From: Owenweeksia sp. | Lineage (GTDB): Bacteria > Bacteroidota > Bacteroidia > Flavobacteriales > Schleiferiaceae | Direction: 5' to 3' | NCBI GenBank assembly: GCA_028285465.1 | Contig: JANQPD010000061.1 | Span: 1-64,000, forward strand | DNA: 64,000 nt | Shown here: positions 57,723 to 64,000 of the stretch, piece after piece | Numbering within the stretch: position 1 is the stretch's first letter | Layout of the letters: every line of letters begins with the position of its first letter | Program-made: the position numbers and the translations under genes | The notes under the pieces: generated by a model | Database searches by the model: none | What the model saw: only the letters and a program-made list of their open reading frames with translations | What the model was told of the DNA's origin: nothing

Positions 57723-59075
57723 TTAGGGTTTGGTGTAGTACACTATTAACTTGGGTGTCTCCAGTAAACTTTTACCACCTTTGAGCACCGTTCGGTTAGA
57801 TACGGTAGATTTGTTTACAGGGACTATGGCAAAGGTGGGTATTTTTGCAGTATTGTCAAGGGCATTTAAGGTGACAAATAATTCCCTGGTAAATTCAAAG
57901 CGGTACCTGTTGTCCCTTAAGTCTCCCCGTAGCAAGCCCCCCCCTCCAGCACCGGAGCTAAAGTCTAAAGTAAGTGAGCCCGGCACATCGTTTTCCACCT
58001 GGCGGATCTCCAGGCTGCTGTGGGCAGGATACCCTCCGGTAGTGGTACGCTCTATAGGTACTTCAATGAAAGCCCGGTTGATCACAAAGTTTTGATCGAG
58101 TAAAGTGTCAAGCCCTTCAAAGGAAAGCGTGGTAAACACTCCGCCCATACTTTGCACGTAGGCTACTTCACTATCCGCATTCGCAGTGTCAAAAGCGACC
58201 GGGTAAGTGCTGTAGTCTTGCTCGAACGTGCTGAAACCAATGGGTACGGTAGTTTTGTTTTGCGAAAAATTGAGTTCAACCGATTCTGTAGTGGTAGAGG
58301 TATCAGCGAGGCGGTAAAAAATAAGTAGCCGGGAATACACACTGGCAGGGCTTATGCTCAGGATGCTTCCGGAACCTTCCTGCACACTTACTTTAATACC
58401 GGGAAAATAGGTCCTGAAATCCTCATTGGTGGCAAAAGCGCTAAATCCATCTCCCTGGTCAGCAAAAGTTTGCTGAAAGAAAGAGGGGTCCAAGGGAATT
58501 TTGATTGAAGAAGGAACAGCTTCTCCTTCGAATGCAACAGGTGTTCCGGGCCGGGGGGTAAAATTGCTTAGTTCTCCTAACTGGGTACCGGTTACAGGTT
58601 CAAAACTGCTGTAAAAAGTACTGTCGCGGGATAAATTTTCGGCAAGGGTATGTACGGACCAACTCATGGGAGAAAGCGTGTCTCCGTAACTGCCAACTGT
58701 ACGCAGGTAAAGATTTACGGAATCTACTATGGGGGTGGTACCGAAACTGGGGTTGAGGTCTTCAAGGATCATCTCACTTACAAACTCCGCTTTAGCCTGG
58801 CCGAAAAGCGGGTCTACATACGTACCGATCAGCTTAATACTTCCATAGCCGTTTACGAGCAGGCGTTGACCGTCATAATTGATGGCAACCAACAAGCTAT
58901 CCTGATTGCGGGTGGCGGTAATAGCCCCAAATTCAATTACGTCTGCATCCGGCACAGCGCCTATAATTTGATCAAAACCCAGTCCCTCATTGGGTTTTTC
59001 GCAAGCTAAAAAAACAAAAGGAGCCATTAGTACAATAATGGCTCGCTTAAGAGTGAAAATGGGTTTATGTATCAT
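57723..59075 (-). CDS. DUF4270 lipoprotein
   Basis: Exported lipoprotein of the DUF4270 family, 450 aa, lipobox FVFLAC. The mature part is an all-beta surface protein, with LNPSFGTTPIVDSVNLYLR, YVQSMGGVFTTLSFEGLDTL and NRAFIEVPIER near the middle, and NRTVLKGGKSLLETPKLIVY at the end, all typical of DUF4270. Its function is unknown, but the position between a glycogen-synthase-like gene and glmS is conserved in Flavobacteria. It lies 7 bp after the first and 5 bp before the second gene on the minus strand, so the three are one transcript. Confidence 0.9.
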   Translation of the reverse strand: MIHKPIFTLKRAIIVLMAPFVFLACEKPNEGLGFDQIIGAVPDADVIEFGAITATRNQDSLLVAINYDGQRLLVNGYGSIKLIGTYVDPLFGQAKAEFVSEMILEDLNPSFGTTPIVDSVNLYLRTVGSYGDTLSPMSWSVHTLAENLSRDSTFYSSFEPVTGTQLGELSNFTPRPGTPVAFEGEAVPSSIKIPLDPSFFQQTFADQGDGFSAFATNEDFRTYFPGIKVSVQEGSGSILSISPASVYSRLLIFYRLADTSTTTESVELNFSQNKTTVPIGFSTFEQDYSTYPVAFDTANADSEVAYVQSMGGVFTTLSFEGLDTLLDQNFVINRAFIEVPIERTTTGGYPAHSSLEIRQVENDVPGSLTLDFSSGAGGGGLLRGDLRDNRYRFEFTRELFVTLNALDNTAKIPTFAIVPVNKSTVSNRTVLKGGKSLLETPKLIVYYTKP

Positions 59076-59082
59076 ATATCCG

Positions 59083-59901
59083 TTATGCTACCGACTCTTC
59101 TACACAAATCTGCTCATAGAGTTCCGCTACTTTAGCCGGAAGTTCTTCCGCAGGTACATAGGAAAGAAAGTTATTAACGTTGTTCTGGATATATTCTTTT
59201 ATATCGGAGTTTATATTTTCACTACCCGCAACGGCAGCATCACTATAATGCGCAGCTGCCTTATACAAGGCATTGTTGCTGAGGTTTTTGTAGCGTTCCA
59301 GTTCTTCTCCCTCAACACCGTCAAATTTAAGGTTATCTGTAAGGCTGGCAGGCATCTGGCGCTCCTCATGCGTATAAGCCGAAAATACAATTTTGCTGTC
59401 TGCAAAAAGCGGATCATCGTAGTAAAACTTCTTGATATACAAGGGCATAAAACTAGCCAACCACCCGTGGCAGTGGATTACATCGGGCGCCCAGCCCAGC
59501 TTGCGTACCGTTTCGATCACGCCCCGGCAGAAGAAAATAGCCCGTTGGTCGTTGTCGCTGAAAAACACATCATCCTCATCGCTAAAAGTAGCCTTGCGTT
59601 TAAAATACTCTTCATTGTCGATAAAATACACCTGGAGGCGGGCAGAGGGTACGGAAGCTACTTTGATGATAAGAGGCTGATCCATGTCATTTACAATGAT
59701 GTTGATGCCGCTCAAACGGATTACTTCGTGTAACTGGTGCCTTCTTTCATTGATAAGCCCGTAGCGCGGCATGAAGATGCGCACTTCGTGGCCCAGTTCG
59801 TTCATTTTTTTCGGTAAGTAGAGTGAGGGTTTGGATATTTCGTTTTCAGGTAGGTAAGGGTGAATCTCCTGACTCACGTACAAAATTCGTTTGGACTCCA
59901 T
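59083..59901 (-). CDS. Short glycogen/starch-synthase-like protein (GT5 N-domain)
   Basis: 272 aa, matching only the N-terminal Rossmann domain of GT5 glycogen synthases: RILYVSQEIHPYLPENEIS with the K-x-G-G-like position occupied by SKPSLYLPKKM, ELGHEVRIFMPRYGLINERR, NDQRAIFFCRGVIETVRKLG and PDVIHCHGWLASFMPLYIKK. The C-terminal GT-B half with the E-x7-E and KTGGL motifs is absent, so the usual glucosyltransfer is unlikely by this protein alone. The gene is not truncated by a mutation: its stop is followed after 7 bp by the DUF4270 start. This short form is common in Flavobacteria next to panC. Promoter TACTTTTG (59932-59939), divergent from panC. Confidence 0.88.
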   Translation of the reverse strand: MESKRILYVSQEIHPYLPENEISKPSLYLPKKMNELGHEVRIFMPRYGLINERRHQLHEVIRLSGINIIVNDMDQPLIIKVASVPSARLQVYFIDNEEYFKRKATFSDEDDVFFSDNDQRAIFFCRGVIETVRKLGWAPDVIHCHGWLASFMPLYIKKFYYDDPLFADSKIVFSAYTHEERQMPASLTDNLKFDGVEGEELERYKNLSNNALYKAAAHYSDAAVAGSENINSDIKEYIQNNVNNFLSYVPAEELPAKVAELYEQICVEESVA

Positions 59902-59931
59902 TAAGCTCAGCTTTTCTTCTTAAACAGAATG

Positions 59932-59939
59932 CAAAAGTA
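59932..59939 (-). promoter_or_regulatory. Promoter of glycogen-synthase-like operon
   Basis: On the minus strand TACTTTTG fits TAnnTTTG, and a TTG lies 20 bases upstream (AGTTGAAAA context) at the -33 distance. It is 30 bases before the ATG at 59901. Confidence 0.6.
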
Positions 59940-59972
59940 CTACTTTTTCACCAACTTTTCAACATATAATAA

Positions 59973-59980
59973 TAGCTTTG
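59973..59980 (+). promoter_or_regulatory. Promoter box of panC
   Basis: TAGCTTTG matches TAnnTTTG and lies 20 bases before the chosen panC start at 60001. It supports that start over the longer frame, whose Met codon at 59929 would lie upstream of the promoter. It is divergent from the minus-strand promoter at 59932-59939. Confidence 0.55.
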
Positions 59981-60000
59981 CCGCCAGTAAACCCCTTATA

Positions 60001-60843
60001 ATGCAGGTATTTCATAAAGCAGAAGACTTGCGTCAGTCCTTGGCTTCCGGGCGGGAAAAAGGAGCCGTTATTGGCTTTGTACCCACTATGGGCGCATTGC
60101 ATCAAGGTCACCTCAATTTAGTTGAAGAGGCACAGGGGCAGAGCGATGTGGTTGTGGTCAGTATTTTTGTGAACCCTACCCAATTCAACAACTCCAGCGA
60201 TTTAGCAAATTACCCGCGCCTCCCGCAAAAAGATATAGCGCTTCTCCGCCAGCAAGGAGTGCAGGTGGCTTTTATGCCTACCGAGGATGAGGTATACCCG
60301 CATGTGGTGGAAAGCGAGTCCTTTGGGTTTAATGGCCTGGATGAAGTGATGGAGGGTGCTTTCAGACCCGGACACTTCAAAGGGGTAGCAACAGTAGTAA
60401 AGCGGTTTTTTGAGATGGTAAGGCCGCACCTGGCCTTTTTCGGGGAAAAAGATTTTCAACAGCTACAGATCATTCGTGCCCTAGTGAAGCAACAGGCGTT
60501 GCCTGTACGCATAAGGGCAGTGCCCACGCAAAGGTCGGAAAAAGGCCTCGCCCTGAGCAGCCGTAATGCGCTATTAAGCGCAAGAGAAAGGGAAGAGGCC
60601 CTGCTTATTTACAACAGCCTGATGTGGGCAAAAAGCGAAGTGGCACACCAGAGCCCTGAGGCTATAGTAAAGGGCGTAAAACAAAGGTTTGCCGGTTCTT
60701 CTCTGCGCCTGGAGTATGTGCAAATTGCAGACGAAGAAAACTTACAACCCGTGACCCGGTTTAAGCAGGGTGTGGCCACCCGTATTTTCCTGGCGGCTTA
60801 TGCCGGACAAGTGCGGCTCATCGATAATGTGTCATTAATTTGA
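60001..60843 (+). CDS. panC: Pantoate-beta-alanine ligase
   Basis: Joins pantoate and beta-alanine with ATP to make pantothenate, in the cytoplasm; 280 aa from the ATG at 60001 (the frame runs back to 59929, but that lies before the promoter). Signatures: VGFVPTMGAL-type GFVPTMGALHQGHLNLVEEA with H34-x-G-H37, VSIFVNPTQFNNSSDLANYP, FGEKDFQQLQIIRALVKQ and the KMSKS-like RSEKGLALSSRNALLS. All parts are complete. It is the first gene of panC-panD-flippase-radA. Having panD 14 bp downstream gives both steps from aspartate to pantothenate in one locus. Confidence 0.97.
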   Translation: MQVFHKAEDLRQSLASGREKGAVIGFVPTMGALHQGHLNLVEEAQGQSDVVVVSIFVNPTQFNNSSDLANYPRLPQKDIALLRQQGVQVAFMPTEDEVYPHVVESESFGFNGLDEVMEGAFRPGHFKGVATVVKRFFEMVRPHLAFFGEKDFQQLQIIRALVKQQALPVRIRAVPTQRSEKGLALSSRNALLSAREREEALLIYNSLMWAKSEVAHQSPEAIVKGVKQRFAGSSLRLEYVQIADEENLQPVTRFKQGVATRIFLAAYAGQVRLIDNVSLI

Positions 60844-60845
60844 AG

Positions 60846-60853
60846 TAATTTTG
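60846..60853 (+). promoter_or_regulatory. Promoter box inside panC-panD junction, possibly leaderless
   Basis: TAATTTTG fits TAnnTTTG, and four bases (CGGC) separate it from the panD ATG, the same spacing as at glyQS. It would give panD its own leaderless transcript in addition to read-through from panC. Confidence 0.4.
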
Positions 60854-60857
60854 CGGC

Positions 60858-61208
60858 ATGCAAATTGAAGTGTTGAAATCGAAGATTCACCGGGTGAAAA
60901 TTACCGGTGCGGACTTGAATTATATTGGCAGCATCAGCATTGATGAAGCCTTGATGGAAGCGGCAAACGTGATTGAAGGAGAAAAAGTCTCCATCGTAAA
61001 CATAAACAATGGGGAACGGCTCGATACCTATGTGATCAAAGGGAAGAAGGGGAGTGGTGAAGTAACCATGAACGGCCCTGCGGCGCGCAGGGTCCAGCCC
61101 GGTGACATTGTCATTATCATCTCGTACGCACGAATGGAATTCGAGGAAGCCAAAACATTTACACCCACCGTGATCTTTCCCGATGAAACCAACAATAGCC
61201 TGCACTAG
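60858..61208 (+). CDS. panD: Aspartate 1-decarboxylase
   Basis: Pyruvoyl enzyme that makes beta-alanine from aspartate for pantothenate; 116 aa. The self-cleavage site is intact: Ser25 after Gly24 in [17 protein letters not shown]. Other marks are [20 protein letters not shown] and the active-site region [20 protein letters not shown]. The length is normal. It lies 14 bp after panC and 2 bp before the flippase-like gene. Confidence 0.97.
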   Translation: MQIEVLKSKIHRVKITGADLNYIGSISIDEALMEAANVIEGEKVSIVNINNGERLDTYVIKGKKGSGEVTMNGPAARRVQPGDIVIIISYARMEFEEAKTFTPTVIFPDETNNSLH

Positions 61209-61210
61209 CC

Positions 61211-62221
61211 TTGAGCAAAACTGTCAAAAATGTTTTCAAATACACCCTTTTTATAGCAATCGCGGCTGTTTGCTTTTACTTTGCTTTTCGCGATATAAAT
61301 TTTGAGGGCTTTGTAGCAGACCTGAAAAATGCCAAGTACGAGTATATTATAGCTTCTATGGTGATGGGGTATGCCGCTTTTATAAGCCGGGGTATGCGTT
61401 GGGTTTTGTTGCTTAAACCCATTGGCGAAAACGCCCATACCTGGCGGGCCATTCATGCGGTTGCCATAGGCTATCTCACCAATTTGCTGGTGCCACGCGC
61501 GGGTGAACTGGCGCGTTGTTCCAGCCTTTACCAGGCAGAGCGCATCCCGGTAAATAAGCTTTTCGGCACCGTGATCTTAGAGCGGTTGATCGACTTTATG
61601 ATGTTGATCCTCCTTACTTTGCTGACCTTTTTCCTCGAGTACGATCAGCTACAAGCCTTTTTCGATGATGCTTTTGCCGGCGAAGGTCAAACTGAACGAG
61701 GCAATACAATGAAAATTATCGGTGCCCTGCTTGTCCTGTCGGCTATAGCAGCCTTGTATTTCTTGCGCCATCGCTTTCAGCACCTTCCCTTTTATGCCAA
61801 GGTGAGGGATTTTTGGGACGGGCTTAAGGACGGTCTAAAATCAATAGGCAAGCTGGAAAGCAAACTCCCCTTTGTGCTCCATACCTTATTCATATGGTTG
61901 ATGTACTACCTCATGGTATACGTTTGCGTCTTTGCCTTGCCCCAAACGGAAAGTATTGATGCCAGCAGCGGCCTTTTTGTAATGATCGTAGCAGGCCTCG
62001 GCATGGTGGTACCCACTCCGGGTGGAGTAGGGAGCTACCACTACCTGGTAAAAATGGCGATGGTAGTGCTGGGAATTTCGGCTACGGTGGGCCTAAGTTT
62101 TGCCACTTTGGTGCATACCGGGCAGATTATCATGACCGTAGTAGGGGGAGTGATCGCCTTTGCCGCTATGGGACGCCACCGCATACGTAGAAAACGCGAA
62201 GCCGCCGCCCAAAAAGACTAG
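61211..62221 (+). CDS. Lysylphosphatidylglycerol-synthase-TM family protein
   Basis: Inner-membrane protein of the UPF0104/LPG_synthase_TM family, 336 aa, TTG start at 61211. Eight to nine hydrophobic helices are visible, with family marks MVMGYAAFISRGMRWVLLLK, NLLVPRAGELARCSSLYQAE, GTVILERLIDFMMLILLTLL, and GLGMVVPTPGGVGSYHYLVK. It lacks the catalytic domain of MprF, so it is probably a flippase or lipid-related transporter of unknown substrate. It is encoded tightly between panD and radA, an order conserved in Flavobacteria but without an obvious functional link. Confidence 0.92.
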   Translation: MSKTVKNVFKYTLFIAIAAVCFYFAFRDINFEGFVADLKNAKYEYIIASMVMGYAAFISRGMRWVLLLKPIGENAHTWRAIHAVAIGYLTNLLVPRAGELARCSSLYQAERIPVNKLFGTVILERLIDFMMLILLTLLTFFLEYDQLQAFFDDAFAGEGQTERGNTMKIIGALLVLSAIAALYFLRHRFQHLPFYAKVRDFWDGLKDGLKSIGKLESKLPFVLHTLFIWLMYYLMVYVCVFALPQTESIDASSGLFVMIVAGLGMVVPTPGGVGSYHYLVKMAMVVLGISATVGLSFATLVHTGQIIMTVVGGVIAFAAMGRHRIRRKREAAAQKD

Positions 62222-62226
62222 ACCGC

Positions 62227-63591
62227 ATGTCTAAAAAAGCTAAAACCACTTTTTTCTGCCAAAGCTGCGGGGCGCAACACAACAAATGGATGGGGCAGTG
62301 CAACCGCTGTGGCGAGTGGAATACTATCGTAGAAGAGGTAGTCAGCACCACTAAAACGCCTGCCTGGCAGAGCACCAATACACCCACACCCACGGCAGCC
62401 AAAGCAAAGCCTATCGCTCAGTTTTCAGCAGATAAAAACCAGCGTTTCAGCAGCCGCGATGCAGAGTTTGACAGGGTGTTGGGGGGAGGCATGGTGCAGG
62501 GGTCCGTTATTTTGATGGGCGGTGAGCCGGGCATTGGCAAATCTACCCTTATGTTGCAGGTAGCCTTAAAGCTGGGGCTTAAGGTGCTGTATGTGTCGGG
62601 AGAAGAAAGCGAGCAGCAAGTACAATTGCGGGCAAAACGTATCGGGATAAAAAACGAGCACTGTTATTTACTTTCCGCTACACAAACGCAGCAGATCTTC
62701 CAGCAAATAGCATTAATAGAACCAGACCTGGTCATTGTAGATTCTGTGCAAACCTTGCACAGCGCGCTTATAGAGAGCACCCCGGGTTCCGTCTCACAGA
62801 TCCGCCAGTGTGCGGCAGAATTTATTCAGTTTGCCAAAGAAAGCGACACCCCGGTTTTACTGATCGGGCACATTACAAAGGACGGGCATCTGGCCGGACC
62901 CAAGATCCTGGAGCATATGGTAGATACGGTGTTGCAGTTTGAAGGGGATCGCCACCACGTTTACCGCATCTTAAGAGCACATAAAAACCGCTTTGGCTCC
63001 ACGGCAGAGATTGGTATATACGAGATGTTCGGAGAAGGCCTTCGGGAAGTGAGCAACCCTTCGGAAATATTGATATCCAAGCGGGAAGAGGTGTTGAGCG
63101 GCAATGCTGTAGCGGCTACCCTGGAAGGCATTCGCCCTATGCTGATCGAGATCCAGGCACTGGTGAGTACGGCTGTGTACGGAACTCCGCAACGCAGTGC
63201 AACGGGTTTTGACGCCCGTAGGCTCAATATGCTCCTGGCCGTATTGGAAAAACGCTGTGGTTTTCACCTGGGAAGCAAAGATGTATTCCTCAACATTACG
63301 GGAGGTATCCGGGTGGACGACCCAGCCTTGGACCTGGCTGTAGTAGCGGCAATCCTTTCTTCCAGCGAAGATATGCCCCTTACCGAAAAAAGTTGCTTTG
63401 CCGCCGAGGTAGGCCTGAGCGGTGAGATAAGGCCGGTTTCCAGGCTGGAGCAACGGATCAGCGAAGCGGAGAAAATGGGTTTTGACGCCATCTATGTAAG
63501 CAGCCACAATAAAATTGCCTCTGGTAAGTACGCGATAAAAGTCAAAGCTTGCGCAAGGGTAGAAGAAGTATTTCAACACCTGTTCGGTTAA
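62227..63591 (+). CDS. radA: DNA repair protein RadA
   Basis: RecA-like ATPase that aids branch migration in recombination repair; 454 aa. The N-terminal zinc finger has four Cys (FFCQSCG at C11/C14, QCNRCGEW at C25/C28). Walker A is GGEPGIGKST (98-107). The RadA signature KNRFG (253-257) is in RAHKNRFGSTAEIG. The C-terminal Lon-protease-like domain, which lacks the protease nucleophile context, follows (GIRVDDPALDLAVVAAILSS; VGLSGEIRPVSRLEQRISEA). All are complete. It is the last gene of the panC operon (5 bp after the flippase-like gene). Confidence 0.97.
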   Translation: MSKKAKTTFFCQSCGAQHNKWMGQCNRCGEWNTIVEEVVSTTKTPAWQSTNTPTPTAAKAKPIAQFSADKNQRFSSRDAEFDRVLGGGMVQGSVILMGGEPGIGKSTLMLQVALKLGLKVLYVSGEESEQQVQLRAKRIGIKNEHCYLLSATQTQQIFQQIALIEPDLVIVDSVQTLHSALIESTPGSVSQIRQCAAEFIQFAKESDTPVLLIGHITKDGHLAGPKILEHMVDTVLQFEGDRHHVYRILRAHKNRFGSTAEIGIYEMFGEGLREVSNPSEILISKREEVLSGNAVAATLEGIRPMLIEIQALVSTAVYGTPQRSATGFDARRLNMLLAVLEKRCGFHLGSKDVFLNITGGIRVDDPALDLAVVAAILSSSEDMPLTEKSCFAAEVGLSGEIRPVSRLEQRISEAEKMGFDAIYVSSHNKIASGKYAIKVKACARVEEVFQHLFG

Positions 63592-63703
63592 CGAAAAGGC
63601 AAAGGCCTATTCTTATTTAAGGTAAAGCTATTCTAATTTGCTATCTTTTTCATTATTTGAGGGTTAGCATAAACCTTTTTGTGTTTTTCCAGTTTAGGGA
63701 GGC

Positions 63704-64000
63704 ATGAAAAAAATTGAGCCAGGTATTATCGTGGAGTTGAAATATACCCTTCGGGAAGAAGGTGTACATGGAGAAGTGCTCGAAGTAATGGATGAACATT
63801 GGCCTCTGAAGTTTTATTTTGGAGCGGGTAGCATGCTTCCCGCTTTCGAAAGCGCCTTGAAAGGCCTACATGAGGGGGCGCATTTTTCTTTTGGCCTTCC
63901 CGCCGAGGAAGCGTACGGGTTGATCGACCCGGGCAAGATAGAAGAGATAGCGTTTAAAGATCTGCCGCACAGCGAACAGTTCCCCAATAAGGCTTTTGTG
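63704..64000 (+). CDS. FKBP-type peptidyl-prolyl isomerase, SlyD-like (partial)
   Basis: The first 99 codons of a gene cut off by the right end of the window. MKKIEPGIIVELKYTLREEG, then FYFGAGSMLPAFESALKGLH, EGAHFSFGLPAEEAYGLIDP is the FKBP domain of SlyD-type isomerases with its inserted flap. It would speed cis-trans isomerisation of proline peptide bonds and act as a chaperone. The ATG at 63704 is preceded by GGGAGG, an unusual clear Shine-Dalgarno-like stretch for this group. Any His-rich metal-binding tail cannot be seen. Confidence 0.9.
   Translation, partial: MKKIEPGIIVELKYTLREEGVHGEVLEVMDEHWPLKFYFGAGSMLPAFESALKGLHEGAHFSFGLPAEEAYGLIDPGKIEEIAFKDLPHSEQFPNKAFV

Overview
The window comes from a Bacteroidota chromosome, most likely the order Flavobacteriales. 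Several signs point there. At least six exported proteins carry type IX secretion (T9SS) C-terminal sorting domains with the YPNP or YPVP signature. Bacteroidota-type promoters (TAnnTTTG) stand before prs, glyQS, panC, panD and the glycogen-synthase-like gene. The block glycogen-synthase-like / DUF4270 / glmS, divergent from panC-panD-flippase-radA, is a familiar flavobacterial order. TonB receptors and DUF4249, DUF4270, DUF2911 and LytTR proteins fit as well.

Layout. (1) 1-13 kb is AT-rich and accessory: an IS110-family insertion sequence with a possible bridge-RNA leader, a TPR/LuxR-like membrane regulator, three large secreted proteins (one a T9SS lipase-like hydrolase), decayed coding debris and two long gene-poor stretches. 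(2) 13-20 kb has an XRE regulator, a PKD-repeat T9SS protein and a LytS/LytR-type two-component system whose sensor is a beta-propeller histidine kinase. (3) 20-27.5 kb is housekeeping: MarC, glycyl-tRNA synthetase, a Glu-rich lipoprotein, an acyltransferase, an S41 protease with dCMP deaminase, and an alpha/beta hydrolase. (4) 27.5-33.5 kb is a second accessory block with two HTH regulators and two tiny ORFs. It also holds a four-gene array: two paralogous exported transglutaminase-fold proteins, a small Sec-exported protein built from an RHS-core hinge plus a variable C-terminal domain, and a probable exported immunity partner. A 51-bp hairpin repeat lies on both sides of the array. (5) 33.5-38.6 kb: a membrane LytTR regulator, a serine hydrolase, a tandem-domain exported protein and a beta-helix T9SS protein. 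(6) 38.7-45.3 kb: a small MscS channel, then a cobalamin-riboswitch-controlled operon with a TonB receptor, two T9SS proteins and a BtuG-like propeller lipoprotein, then tRNA-Leu(CAA). (7) 45.5-64 kb: prs-rplY-pth, a tail-specific protease with an ABC permease, a TonB receptor/DUF4249 pair, an MscS channel, glmS/DUF4270/glycogen-synthase-like, panC-panD-flippase-radA, and the start of an FKBP-type isomerase cut by the window end.

The most interesting candidate is the 29.4-33.4 kb array. The two upstream genes keep a Cys/His/Glu triad at matching spacing and are translationally linked by GTG starts to a compact RHS-hinge effector. GC drops by eye from about 50% to about 33% just after the hinge, as in polymorphic toxins whose C-terminal module has been exchanged. 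The partner gene also has an export signal, and the effector has a LysM-like segment, which together suggest a cell-envelope target. Positions and motifs were read by hand. No database search, folding program or GC calculation was run.
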